Part shown: positions 10,066 to 18,370 of the stretch, piece after piece
Layout of the letters: each line of letters begins with the position of its first letter
Numbering within the stretch: position 1 is the first letter of the stretch
From: Synechococcales cyanobacterium T60_A2020_003
Lineage (GTDB): Bacteria > Cyanobacteriota > Cyanobacteriia > RECH01
Assembly: GCA_015272205.1 (NCBI GenBank)
Contig: JACYMB010000025.1
Location: forward strand, 1 to 62,839
Direction: 5' to 3'
Length of the DNA stretch: 62,839 nt
Program-made: the position numbers and the translations under genes
Notes under the pieces: generated by a model
What the model was told of the DNA's origin: nothing
What the model saw: the letters and a program-made list of their open reading frames with translations, nothing else
Database searches by the model: none

Positions 10066-10728
10066 ATGGTGCTGAACCGATCGTTTATGGGTCTGTTTAC
10101 TGTGGCAGCCGTTGGACTCTTGCCTAGTTTCCCCGTTGCCGCCCAAGTGGAATCCTTTTCGACCTTGGCTGCTGCAAGTTCTGCCTATACGCCTTTGCCT
10201 ACAACCCCAGGTCAACAGGCTGAAACTGGAATTCCCATTGCGGTACCGCCGCCAGAGTCCGTCAATCTCAACCACGTTCTTCAGCTCCGATCTAGTGAGC
10301 GATCGCCCCAAGCCGCTGCCCCTGCGGTGGAAGTGCAACCCACGGCTGTAGCGCAGACCATTCCGGCTTTGATCGTTCCCCCAAATCTCAACATTTTGCC
10401 TGTGCCGGATGGTAATATTCCCGTTGGCAATGTTGATGGTATGCCGACGATTTCGATTCCCCGCGATGCTACGCAAAACCGAGGCACGACCTCACCGAGC
10501 GTTAATCGTGCCGCTGCGTTGGGGCTGAACTATCGCGTGGTGGTGGGTGCGCCGGATGAGGCATCGCAACAGCGTGTGAAGTCCGTGGTTCCCGATGCGT
10601 TTCGCACGTGGATTAACGGGCAGTCGGTGATGCAGGTGGGAGCCTACGCTGATATGGAAAATGCCCAGGATATGGTTCAAACCCTGGGACAGTATGGTAT
10701 GCAGGCCATCATTCAGCAGATTCAGTAG
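10066..10728 (+). CDS. Exported protein with SPOR-like C-terminus
   Basis: A 220-aa protein with a clear signal peptide (MVLNRSFMGLFTVAAVGLL) and a probable cleavage after residues PVAA near position 25. A Pro/Ala/Thr-rich linker of about 130 residues leads to a C-terminal module (residues 153-220: YRVVVGAPDEASQQRVKSVV, then QVGAYADMENAQDMVQTLG). That module has the two-repeat layout of SPOR domains, which bind denuded peptidoglycan glycans. It is probably periplasmic or wall associated. The SPOR assignment is by pattern only, and the division role known for other SPOR proteins is not shown here. Confidence 0.7.
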   Translation: MVLNRSFMGLFTVAAVGLLPSFPVAAQVESFSTLAAASSAYTPLPTTPGQQAETGIPIAVPPPESVNLNHVLQLRSSERSPQAAAPAVEVQPTAVAQTIPALIVPPNLNILPVPDGNIPVGNVDGMPTISIPRDATQNRGTTSPSVNRAAALGLNYRVVVGAPDEASQQRVKSVVPDAFRTWINGQSVMQVGAYADMENAQDMVQTLGQYGMQAIIQQIQ

Positions 10729-10737
10729 GTTTCGCTG

Positions 10738-11502
10738 CTAGTCAGTGAAAATTTCGTCCTGACTATCGGTGTAGTGTTCCCACTCGACATTGGGCATTTG
10801 CTCAAACGCGCTCCGAACCGAGTCCTCCCAAAGCTTTCGGATCTTAGCTAGGTACGGATCGCCCAGACGCAGCCGCAGATGATGCCGAATGGCAAAGCTA
10901 CTGGTTTCGTACATCATGAGGCTGATGGGTGGCCCCACGGATACGTTCGACTTCATGGTGGAGTCGATGGAGAGGAGGGCGCATTTAGCAACGGCATCTA
11001 GGGGCGTTTCGTAGGTAATGGTGCGATCGAGAATGGGTTTGCCGTACTTGGTTTCGCCAATTTGGAGGTAGGGGGTTTCGCGGGTTGCCTGGATGAAGTT
11101 GCCCTGGGTATAGAGCATATACAGTTCGGGGTCTTCCCCTTGAATTTGTCCGCCGAGCAAGAAGCTACAGTTGTAGTCGATCCGATCTTTTTCCAGGTAG
11201 GGGCGATCGCGCTCTTGCACCGTCCGGATTTTATTGCCTAGGTATTGGGCAACCTCGTAAAGACTGGGCAAAGTATATAGGGTTTCTTCGACGTTGTTCT
11301 TAATATCTTGATTGAGTAAGTGCAGAACGCTTTGGGTAATGGAGAGATTGCCAGACGTACACAGAAGTAGGATCCGCTGTCCCGGTAAGGAATAATCAAA
11401 TAGTTTTTGATAGGTGGAGGCGTAATCAACGCCTGCATTGGTGCGCGAGTCGGCTCCAATGACGAGGCCATATCGAGTGAGAATGCCGAGACAATAGGTC
11501 AT
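10738..11502 (-). CDS. Anbu proteasome-type peptidase
   Basis: A 254-aa member of the Ntn-hydrolase proteasome-like family (Anbu/BPH). After removal of Met1 the N-terminal Thr (TYCLGILTRYGLVIGADSR) is the expected nucleophile. The Asp in GADSR and the Lys in TYQKLF sit at the proteasome catalytic positions (17 and about 32 of the mature chain). Anbu assembles into open ring or helical particles, and proteolytic activity is weak or uncertain (family knowledge). In many bacteria anbu sits with circularly permuted ATP-grasp, alpha-E and transglutaminase genes; none is adjacent here. Its neighbours are a convergent secreted-protein gene and a divergent EF-G-like gene. Confidence 0.9.
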   Translation of the reverse strand: MTYCLGILTRYGLVIGADSRTNAGVDYASTYQKLFDYSLPGQRILLLCTSGNLSITQSVLHLLNQDIKNNVEETLYTLPSLYEVAQYLGNKIRTVQERDRPYLEKDRIDYNCSFLLGGQIQGEDPELYMLYTQGNFIQATRETPYLQIGETKYGKPILDRTITYETPLDAVAKCALLSIDSTMKSNVSVGPPISLMMYETSSFAIRHHLRLRLGDPYLAKIRKLWEDSVRSAFEQMPNVEWEHYTDSQDEIFTD

Positions 11503-12022
11503 GAAGCTGCCAGATAATTAAATAATTCCTTCATAATCTTATGCCACGCCTTGTCCCATGAGAGTTAGGTGATCCTGGAAAAGATAAATTTTCCTAACTA
11601 GCCTTTTGAGACAGATTCAGCACGCGGTAAGCTATAAGCAGACTGTTAGAGTTGCTTGAATATCATTTTCAAGGATTAGCAATCTCTGAACGTTTGTCTA
11701 TTTCTCTTAGGTTAAAATCGTCTCTTCACGATTTAGTTAACTTGTTTCTGTCCGCAACATCTTGAAGTACAAAGCTGCACCTAAACCATCCACAAGTTGA
11801 CATTGTGTAGGTCGTTCCTAAGCGTAACTGCCTTAGGTATTCAGAGCTAACTATTATCGATTGACTTGAATCAGGCAATCCTAAATCCAGGTCTAAACGT
11901 TCGTTTAAAGTTCATTTGCAATGCCTTCTGTTAGGTCTAGGATAAGGCTTAATTCAAGGACAACTCATTGCAAGCGTGCTGACTCTAAACATTCCTTACT
12001 GTATAAATTGGGAGTGAGTTTT
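11503..12022. other. 0.5-kb intergenic region between divergent genes
   Basis: This region separates the anbu start and the EF-G-like start, so it holds both promoters. An open frame continues upstream of the GTPase to 11921, but its product before residue 35 resembles nothing in EF-G. I could not pick a -35/-10 pair with confidence. Confidence 0.4.
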
Positions 12023-14053
12023 ATGCGTGAAAAAGTAGTGTCTGGCTCACGAAACGTGGCGATCGTCGGCCCCTACCTGAGCGGTAAAACCAGCCTTCTC
12101 GAAAGTATCCTGTCTGTAACTGGAGCGGTGACCCGCAAGGGCAGGGTTGTTGATGGCAATACCGTTGGGGATAGCTCCACTGAAGCCCGCGATCGCCAAA
12201 TGAGCGTAGAGGTGAATGCCGCTAGTACTGGGTACGGCGGCATTCGTTTTACATTTCTAGACTGTCCTGGATCGATTGAATTTGTCCAAGAAACCTACAA
12301 TGCCCTGATCGGTGTGGATGCGGCGATTATTGTCTGTGAACCAGAGTGCGATCGCGTCCTCACCCTAGCGCCCCTGTTCCAATTTCTAGACGATTGGGAA
12401 ATTCCCCACCTGCTCTTCATCAACAAATTTGACCGTGCCCACAGGAGCCTTGCAGACGTCTTCAAAGCGCTACAAACGGTCTCAAGCCGTCCTCTGGTGC
12501 TACATCAGTATCCCATCGGTCAAGGGGAAAATCTCACGGGGTTCATTGACCTCGTGACCGAGAAAGCCTATCACTATCATCCCGGTGCGCCTGCCGATCC
12601 AGTTCCTCTGCCAGAATCGCTGCGGGATTTAGAGCATGCTGCCCGCAACGAAATGCTGGAAACGCTTGCCGATTTCGACGATCATTTGCTTGAAGAACTT
12701 CTGGAAGAGATTGAGCCGCCGCAAGATGAGATCGTGAAGGATCTCAAGATGGAGTTGGGGGCAGATTTGATTGTGCCTGTGTTTATTGGTATGGCCGATC
12801 AAGATTATGGCGTGCGTCCACTGCTGGATGCCCTCCTCCGGGAAGCACCGGATGCCCACGAAACCGCAGAACGACGGGCGATCGCCGCTGAAGATGAAGA
12901 TAACGTTGTCGCCCAAGTCCTCAAAACCTACTACACCCCCCAAGGTGGCAAACTTTCCCTAGTGCGGGTATGGGACGGAACGTTGATTGACGGCTCAACC
13001 CTCAGCAATATGCGGGTAGGCGGTGTGTATCGCCTCATGGGACAGCAGCAGCAAAGTCTGAATGCAGCAGCGGCGGGTGAAATCGTTGCCATCGCGCGGA
13101 TGGATGCCCTCAAGACAGGGGAGACCTTGAGCGATCGCCCCGTTGAAGCCCTTCCCAAGGTCGATCCCATGCTGCCTGTTTACGCCTTGGCGATCGCCCC
13201 AGAGCGGCGCAGCGACGAGGTGAAACTCAGTGTGGCCTTAGCGAAACTCACGGATGAAGATCCGTCCCTCGCCTGGGAGCAGCACGGCGATACCCACGAA
13301 GTGATTCTCTGGGGACAGGGCGAAATTCACCTCCAGGTGGCACTGGATCGCCTGCGTCGGAAGCATAACCTGCCGATGACCACCCATCTACCCCAGGTGC
13401 CCTACAAAGAAACCATTCGCCGCCCTGCCAAAGATGTCCACGGACGTTACAAGCACCAGACCGGAGGCCATGGACAGTTTGGCGATGTGTATTTGGACAT
13501 CATGCCGCTGTCTCGTGGCGAAGGGTTTACCTTCTCGGAAAACATCGTCGGTGGTGTAGTGCCCCGTCAGTACATTCCTGGTGTAGAGCTTGGCGTGCGG
13601 GAGTATCTGGTGCAGGGGCCTTTAGGCTTCCCTGTAGTGGATGTCGCCGTGACGCTCACCAATGGTTCCTATCACTCGGTTGATAGTTCCGAGCAAGCCT
13701 TCAAGCAAGCGGCTCGGATCGCCATGCAAGCGGGAATGGCGCAGTGTGAACCCTCTCTGTTAGAACCGATCCTCCAAGTGACGATTTCGGTTCCAAACGA
13801 GTTCACGTCGAATGTGCTGCGCTTGCTGAGCACCCGCCGGGGTCAAATTCTCGGCTATGATGCCAAACCCAATTGGCGCGGCTGGGATGAGATATCGGCC
13901 TATCTCCCTCAGGCTGAAATGGCGAATTTGATTGTAGAGTTGCGATCGCTCACCTTGGGCGTTGGCTTCTTCAATTGGCAATTCGATCATCTTCAGGAGG
14001 TGCCAGATAAATTAGTGGATCAGGTGCTAGCGCGTACCAATGGCAATCAGTGA
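12023..14053 (+). CDS. Elongation factor G-like GTPase (EF-G paralogue)
   Basis: A 677-aa translational GTPase with the EF-G domain order: G domain, domain II (GKLSLVRVWDGTLIDGSTL), domain III (PVYALAIAPERRSDEVKLS), domain IV (GHGQFGDVYLDIMPL), domain V near the end. The P-loop reads GPYLSGKTS and the G4 motif NKFD. G3 is DCPGSIEF instead of DTPGH, so the catalytic His of canonical EF-G is replaced by Ser, and the switch I Thr region is also atypical (RQMSVEV). This points to a paralogue of the FusA2/EF-G-like type rather than the housekeeping factor. The start at ATG 12023 has GGAGTGAG at 12011-12018; the longer frame to 11921 lacks family similarity. The role, in translation or ribosome rescue, is unknown. 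Confidence 0.87.
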   Translation: MREKVVSGSRNVAIVGPYLSGKTSLLESILSVTGAVTRKGRVVDGNTVGDSSTEARDRQMSVEVNAASTGYGGIRFTFLDCPGSIEFVQETYNALIGVDAAIIVCEPECDRVLTLAPLFQFLDDWEIPHLLFINKFDRAHRSLADVFKALQTVSSRPLVLHQYPIGQGENLTGFIDLVTEKAYHYHPGAPADPVPLPESLRDLEHAARNEMLETLADFDDHLLEELLEEIEPPQDEIVKDLKMELGADLIVPVFIGMADQDYGVRPLLDALLREAPDAHETAERRAIAAEDEDNVVAQVLKTYYTPQGGKLSLVRVWDGTLIDGSTLSNMRVGGVYRLMGQQQQSLNAAAAGEIVAIARMDALKTGETLSDRPVEALPKVDPMLPVYALAIAPERRSDEVKLSVALAKLTDEDPSLAWEQHGDTHEVILWGQGEIHLQVALDRLRRKHNLPMTTHLPQVPYKETIRRPAKDVHGRYKHQTGGHGQFGDVYLDIMPLSRGEGFTFSENIVGGVVPRQYIPGVELGVREYLVQGPLGFPVVDVAVTLTNGSYHSVDSSEQAFKQAARIAMQAGMAQCEPSLLEPILQVTISVPNEFTSNVLRLLSTRRGQILGYDAKPNWRGWDEISAYLPQAEMANLIVELRSLTLGVGFFNWQFDHLQEVPDKLVDQVLARTNGNQ

Positions 14054-14097
14054 TCAGGTTCCTACCCCTTCGCATCCACCAAGAAAAACACTACAAT

Positions 14098-14360
14098 GGC
14101 AACAGGTTCTACTGCGGCGTTGGTGACTGCCAATAATGTTTTATTGATCTATGCTGCTTACAAAAGGGAATCGAACAGATGCATCTGGTGGCAGTAGACC
14201 GGGCTTGTACCCGGAAACTTCAAACTAGAGCCTCGATACCCACCTGGTTTTTCCAGGTCAAAAGCTGAGGCAAAACGGCGTTGCGGTGAGCCCCTCACCC
14301 ATTAAAGTTTTGACTTGGACAGTGTACCCTTGTCTCGCGAATAGCGGGCAAGGGTCTTTT
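14098..14360 (+). ncRNA. Candidate stand-alone structured RNA (family unassigned)
   Basis: Between two convergent genes lies a unit with its own signals: a -10-like TACAAT (14092-14097) and a strong terminator (14326-14360). In between are several good helices. A 10-bp stem pairs GG-TCTACTGC (14105-14114) with GCAGTAGACC (14191-14200). Hairpins follow: CCGGG/CCCGG, GCCTC/GAGGC enclosing CCTGG-TTTTT-CCAGG, and GGTGAG/CTCACC. No ORF spans it. It is not a tRNA, tmRNA, RNase P or SRP RNA by motif. A 6S RNA was considered: a segment around GGCGTTGGTGACTGCC recalls E. coli 6S, but the closing helix is too short-range. Existence as a transcript is inferred, not shown. Confidence 0.55.
14326..14360 (+). 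terminator. Strong rho-independent terminator
   Basis: ACCCTTG at 14326-14332 pairs with CAAGGGT at 14349-14355. The stem continues inward as CTCGC/GCGGG around GAATA, and the hairpin is followed by CTTTT. It terminates plus-strand transcription (candidate RNA or the EF-G-like gene). Confidence 0.8.
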
Positions 14361-14376
14361 AATGGTTCAGCGTTTA

Positions 14377-15372
14377 TCACTCAACAGCGTGGGAGCGCCA
14401 CCGGACTGAACAATTCTCCAGTGAGATAGATGGCTTGCTGCCGGACTCCGTATTTTGGAACAACACGGTAAACGCTCCGGCTCCCAAGCCCGATTGGGGA
14501 AATATACGGTAGCAGGGGATGGAGGCCAAATGAGACTGAAACGGTTCTAACGCTGGAACGGGAAGAGGCTGAAACTGCGGAAATCGTTCCAGTAACCAGG
14601 TGCAAACCTGTTCGTTTTCCTCTGGGGAATAGGCACAGGTCATGTAGAGCAGATATCCACCGGGCGCAACCACAGCGGCGGAGTTGGCCAGGATTCGCTT
14701 TTGGCGATTGGCATTTTTGTTGATGGTGACGGGATGAAAGCAACCGGGGGCTTTTTGGCCTTTGGCGAGTAAGGACTGTCCGGTGCAGGGGGCATCCACT
14801 AGCACCACGTCTGCGGTGTGGGCGAACGGCTCTGCTAGAACTTGGGTATCGGCACTGAGAGCGATCGCCGGATGGATGTGACAGCGTTTCAAATTAGAAA
14901 TCAATGCCCCCACTCGTTTGCCAATCACCTCGTTGCAGATTAACTGCTGAGGGTGGAGTGTGTTCCAGGCCAGGATACTTTTGCCCCCTGGCGAGGCGCA
15001 CATATCCACAATTATGCTATCCGTTACTTGCTCCGCGATGGACAGCAGCGGGGATGCCGCAAAAACGGATGAAAAGTCGAGACAGTAAAAGGCTCCGGCC
15101 TCGTGGAGGGGATGCTGTCCGGGTTTTGGCGTGCCGCGCAGCCGATCGACAAAGGTGGGTTGCCACGGTAACGGAGGTTCCACATCAAAGGGATTAGCGG
15201 ATGGGCGATCGCCACACCAGGCAATGCAGGGTAAATACAGTTTAGGGACAGTGAGCGCCTCTATGAACTCAGCCTGATCGGGTTCGGCGCGAAAAAGCTG
15301 GCGGCTGAGTTTGAGGAGCAGCTTTGAGGGAGAGGACTGGGACATGGAATCCAGGAGGGTGCAGACACGCAT
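14377..15372 (-). CDS. RsmB/NOP-family RNA cytosine-C5 methyltransferase
   Basis: SAM-dependent m5C methyltransferase acting on rRNA or tRNA. The 331-aa protein shows the SAM-binding motif I DMCASPGGKS, the motif IV catalytic segment DAPCTGQSL (Cys of PC) and motif VI MTCAYSPEENE with the catalytic Cys of TC. The N-terminal RsmF/NusB-like region is short, so the exact target (16S C967 or C1407 type, or tRNA) is not decidable. An internal ATG at 15345 (MSQSSPS) is an equally plausible start, and neither has a strong ribosome site. Its 3' end faces the candidate RNA. Confidence 0.85.
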   Translation of the reverse strand: MRVCTLLDSMSQSSPSKLLLKLSRQLFRAEPDQAEFIEALTVPKLYLPCIAWCGDRPSANPFDVEPPLPWQPTFVDRLRGTPKPGQHPLHEAGAFYCLDFSSVFAASPLLSIAEQVTDSIIVDMCASPGGKSILAWNTLHPQQLICNEVIGKRVGALISNLKRCHIHPAIALSADTQVLAEPFAHTADVVLVDAPCTGQSLLAKGQKAPGCFHPVTINKNANRQKRILANSAAVVAPGGYLLYMTCAYSPEENEQVCTWLLERFPQFQPLPVPALEPFQSHLASIPCYRIFPQSGLGAGAFTVLFQNTESGSKPSISLENCSVRWRSHAVE

Positions 15373-15404
15373 CCCATCATAGAGCGATCGCCCCTTCCTT
15401 GGGA

Positions 15405-16466
15405 TTAAAGTTCGCCTTGGTCTGGATGGAGGGCTAGAGGGGCGATCGCCTGCTCTAAGTCCAACTCCAAAAACTGATCGAGCGCCATGTAAATCCAGTA
15501 CAGAAACGAATGGGGATCTTGTACGGTTTTTTGGAAACCCAGCACCGATGCCAAATCTTCATCGGAGGGGTGAATGGGTAGCGCATAGAGGTCGCAGAGA
15601 TTCGGGAAATCCTCTCGCATCCGTTTCAGGGTTGCTTTGGAGTCGTCTAAAAACTGAAGCACGGTTTCCTGGTTTGCGTACTGTGGATTAATTTTCCAAC
15701 TGCGAACAAAAACGGCTAGACAGTCCGGATCACCGGGAGTAGCCAGGGTCATCGGGTCGTCGTCGCTGACGGTGCTGAGGTGGAGGCTGGAACTGGGAGG
15801 ATGGAAAAATTTTTCCTCGGAAACGCTAGCTACGGGAAACAGCATGTAGAATCCGATGGGCTGTTGGTTATCCTGGCGGCGTAACACCCGCATCCCGGTT
15901 GGGTAGTCCCGTGCCCACTTCCGCAATACCTTTGTAATCTTATAGGCTGTGGTTGCCATGTCTTGGGTCAGCCAACTGTAACTTTGGGCAATGCAATTGG
16001 CGACCGGGATGGTGTCTATGCGGGGATTGAAGTCGTCGGGCTGAGCGGCAACGGTGAGGGGAGTCGGTGATGGTTGCAGCAGTTCGGGAACTGTGCGGAG
16101 TCGCAACACCAGGGTATTGCCGTCAAAGTTTTTTTCAACCAGACCCGCTTTCACCAGTTGATCGATCATCATGCCTGCGGCGCGATCGCTCCCCCGTTCC
16201 GTATCGGCATAGAACAGTTCAGCGGCTTCCCGATGGGTGCAGGGAACCGTACCGGAAATCGGTTCAAGGGCTTCAATAGATTGCTGGATTAACTGCTTTT
16301 GCTGTTTGAGCATCAGGTAAACCCAGAGTCGGACGAAGCATCGGGCACGACGGCGCGTTAGCCCCGTTTGCACTTGTAACAGTCGTTCCGTTAGGGACTT
16401 CTCCACCTCTGATGGCAACCACTGATCGAAGCTTGAGATATTCATCATTTGCGTCATGGTATCCAT
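15405..16466 (-). CDS. Hypothetical protein, 353 aa
   Basis: Function unknown. It is a soluble protein with an N-terminal helical region (SLTERLLQVQTGLTRRRARC), a stretch around residues 80-125 that could be a winged helix (HREAAELFYADTERGSDRAA...LVKAGLVEKNF), and an acidic C-terminal half. There is no membrane segment or enzyme motif that I recognise. It is divergent from the PAS-LuxR regulator with about 250 bp between the starts, so regulation by that protein is plausible (inference). It lies 32 bp upstream of the methyltransferase on the same strand and may be co-transcribed with it. Confidence 0.7.
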   Translation of the reverse strand: MDTMTQMMNISSFDQWLPSEVEKSLTERLLQVQTGLTRRRARCFVRLWVYLMLKQQKQLIQQSIEALEPISGTVPCTHREAAELFYADTERGSDRAAGMMIDQLVKAGLVEKNFDGNTLVLRLRTVPELLQPSPTPLTVAAQPDDFNPRIDTIPVANCIAQSYSWLTQDMATTAYKITKVLRKWARDYPTGMRVLRRQDNQQPIGFYMLFPVASVSEEKFFHPPSSSLHLSTVSDDDPMTLATPGDPDCLAVFVRSWKINPQYANQETVLQFLDDSKATLKRMREDFPNLCDLYALPIHPSDEDLASVLGFQKTVQDPHSFLYWIYMALDQFLELDLEQAIAPLALHPDQGEL

Positions 16467-16716
16467 ACCCGATTCCAGAACTTTGTAGACTCGTAGTGCC
16501 TGTTCTCAAGAAAAACTTCACCCTCCTTCAGTGTACTTCCGGACGCTACAGGCTTCTATTTCCCTCTACAAACGGCTGAAAGCCTCTACAGGCCGCTCAT
16601 TGAGGCTTCCTAGGATGAGGATGGATAGTGAAACTATAGCGATCGCAAATGTTGGATAGGTTCGCTCACGGGTGCGATCGCCCTACCGTATCTCATCAAC
16701 CAAGGAGATTAAGACC

Positions 16717-17379
16717 GTGTTTAGCATTGCCCCCAATCAAATTCGTCGGTTTTCAGTTAACGCCCCAGTTCGTTCTCCGCGCCAGGATCGCCAGCCTCCT
16801 TCACTGCCCCAAAGGGAATCCCTCGACTTCTTGGCAACCGTGATGGAAGGATTGATGGACGGCATTTTGATCGTGACCACCCAAGGGAAAGTCGTGCAGA
16901 TGAACGTTCGCGCCCGCGACATCTGCCGTCAGTTACAAGGACTGCGCGGTCAGGATCAGCATAAGGTTGCGCCGATTAATGCTCTACCTGCCGAGGTCTG
17001 GCGTGTGTGTGAAGCCTTGATCGAGAGTCGCGATCTGTGGGATGACGCGATCGCCCCAGAGTCGGAACTGCGGATTGAAGGCGACAAAGTGTATCGAGTG
17101 CGGGTGCACTGGCTGCGTTTCCAGGTGGATGAACAGTCCTGCATTTTGGTGACGCTGGAAGATCGGCTGCAAGCGTTAGAAAGTATGGCGATCGCAGATG
17201 CCCAAAAGTATGGGCTGACCGAACGCGAGGCTGAAGTGTGGCGACTGCGGCTCTTGGGACGGTCGTATCAGCAAATTGCGACCGAACTGTATATTGCCGA
17301 AAACACGGTGAAAAAGCATATTAAGAGCATCTTTTCCAAGCGACGCAGCATTTTGGGTGATCTGGATCCCACGGTCTAG
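16717..17379 (+). CDS. PAS-LuxR transcriptional regulator
   Basis: A 220-aa regulator. A PAS-like sensor region covers about residues 35-145 (ATVMEGLMDGILIVTTQGKV, later VRVHWLRFQ and CILVTLED). A C-terminal LuxR/GerE helix-turn-helix follows (YGLTEREAEVWRLRLLGRSY, then AENTVKKHIKSIFSKR). It has no receiver domain, so it probably senses a ligand or redox signal directly. I chose GTG 16717 because AAGGAGA lies 8 nt upstream (16702-16708); the frame is open to a GTG at 16672 without such a site. The targets are unknown, and the divergent 353-aa gene is the obvious candidate. Confidence 0.82.
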   Translation: MFSIAPNQIRRFSVNAPVRSPRQDRQPPSLPQRESLDFLATVMEGLMDGILIVTTQGKVVQMNVRARDICRQLQGLRGQDQHKVAPINALPAEVWRVCEALIESRDLWDDAIAPESELRIEGDKVYRVRVHWLRFQVDEQSCILVTLEDRLQALESMAIADAQKYGLTEREAEVWRLRLLGRSYQQIATELYIAENTVKKHIKSIFSKRRSILGDLDPTV

Positions 17380-17423
17380 CCACTGAGCTTCACCAAATGC
17401 CAGGGCGGTCATCTACATCTGCC

Positions 17424-17645
17424 TTAACCCAATCGAAGTCGGAGGTCTACATAGCGCTTTGCTTGTTTAATGGCTTCCGTTTGCGTAAACGCACAAGGCA
17501 CTGCTACAGCACAACTGGCATCGTGATTCGCCCATACTGAGTAGTAAATTTGTCCATTTTCTTCACTTTGATCGACGTCTAGACGCCATCCTCGGTAGGT
17601 AAAAGACCAAATGATATGGGGAAAGTCAGGAGTTGAGAAGATCAT
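17424..17645 (-). CDS. Small hypothetical protein, 73 aa
   Basis: An acidic, tryptophan- and tyrosine-rich small protein (MIFSTPDFPHIIWSFTYRGW..., then AFTQTEAIKQAKRYVDLRL). The end looks like a helix, and the middle could be a beta-sheet of the HicB or DUF-type small folds. No family is recognised. It lies downstream of sodB on the same strand. No good Shine-Dalgarno is seen. It is probably real because of amino-acid composition and lack of a competing frame. Confidence 0.5.
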   Translation of the reverse strand: MIFSTPDFPHIIWSFTYRGWRLDVDQSEENGQIYYSVWANHDASCAVAVPCAFTQTEAIKQAKRYVDLRLRLG

Positions 17646-17668
17646 ACTAGACCCAATGACTGTGAAAG

Positions 17669-17697
17669 GCAGCTCTGCCTTGCCAAGACAGAGCTGC
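17669..17697 (-). terminator. Hairpin downstream of sodB
   Basis: GCAGCTCTG (17669-17677) pairs perfectly with CAGAGCTGC (17689-17697). On the minus strand the hairpin is followed by CTTTCAC, so the T run is weak. It lies about 75 bp after the sodB stop and is probably its terminator. Confidence 0.55.
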
Positions 17698-17770
17698 TAA
17701 GTCGGATTCTATTCAGGGCAACTGAGCGTTACTGGCATGATCGTGAGGGTGATGCTCTCAAAAAACGTGA

Positions 17771-18370
17771 CTAAGCGGCAGCCAAATTTTGAGCGGCAAA
17801 ATCCCAGTTCACTAAATTCGATAGAAACGCTCCAATATAGTCAGGCCGCCTATTCTGATAATCCAGATAATAGGCATGTTCCCAGACATCCATCGTCAGC
17901 AGAGGCACTTGACCACTCGTCAGAGGATTATCAGCGTTCAACGTCTTAGTGACCTTGAGTGTGCCATTGTCAAGCACTAGCCAAGCCCAACCACTACCAA
18001 ATTGCGTGGCACCTGCGTCCTTAAAGGCGGCGGCAAACTGCTCAAAACTGCCAAAATCAGCATCAATTTTCTGGGCTAGATCGCCTGTCGGTAAACCACC
18101 ACCACTGGGCTTCATACTGTTCCAATAGAAGGTATGGTTCCAGGCCTGTGCAGCGTTATTGAAAATACCTGTTTTAGAAGAGTCGCCAGCGATCGCTTTA
18201 ATCACAGCTTCAATCGGCTGACTATCTAAATCGCTTCCCTTCACCGCATCATTAAACTTGCTAACGTAAGCCGCATGATGCTTGTCATGATGAAACTCAA
18301 GGGTACTCTTGGAAATGTAGGGCTCAAGCGCCGTGTAGTCGTAGGGTAAATTTGGAAGCTCGTATGCCAT
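17771..18370 (-). CDS. sodB: Iron superoxide dismutase
   Basis: Dismutes superoxide to oxygen and hydrogen peroxide. At 199 aa it has the Fe/Mn-SOD length. Metal ligands are visible: His27 in EFHHDKHHAAYV, the His of AWNHTFYWNSM, and the Asp and His of DVWEHAYYLDYQNR. The iron type is favoured by AQAWNHTFYW and by GSGWAWLV (FeSOD-like rather than MnSOD spacing), as usual for cytosolic SodB of cyanobacteria. There is no signal peptide. It is monocistronic. The upstream region to 18999 must hold the promoter. Confidence 0.95.
   Translation of the reverse strand: MAYELPNLPYDYTALEPYISKSTLEFHHDKHHAAYVSKFNDAVKGSDLDSQPIEAVIKAIAGDSSKTGIFNNAAQAWNHTFYWNSMKPSGGGLPTGDLAQKIDADFGSFEQFAAAFKDAGATQFGSGWAWLVLDNGTLKVTKTLNADNPLTSGQVPLLTMDVWEHAYYLDYQNRRPDYIGAFLSNLVNWDFAAQNLAAA

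Noticed and set aside
14168-14180. GTTCGATTC-like T-arm on the minus strand (possible tRNA or tmRNA)
   Set aside because: The flanking bases do not form the five-pair T stem, and no acceptor or anticodon arm is found.
14098-14300. Assignment of the structured RNA as 6S RNA
   Set aside because: Short motifs recall 6S, but the main closing helix joins bases only about 95 nt apart and the long rod with a central bubble is not evident. Left unassigned.
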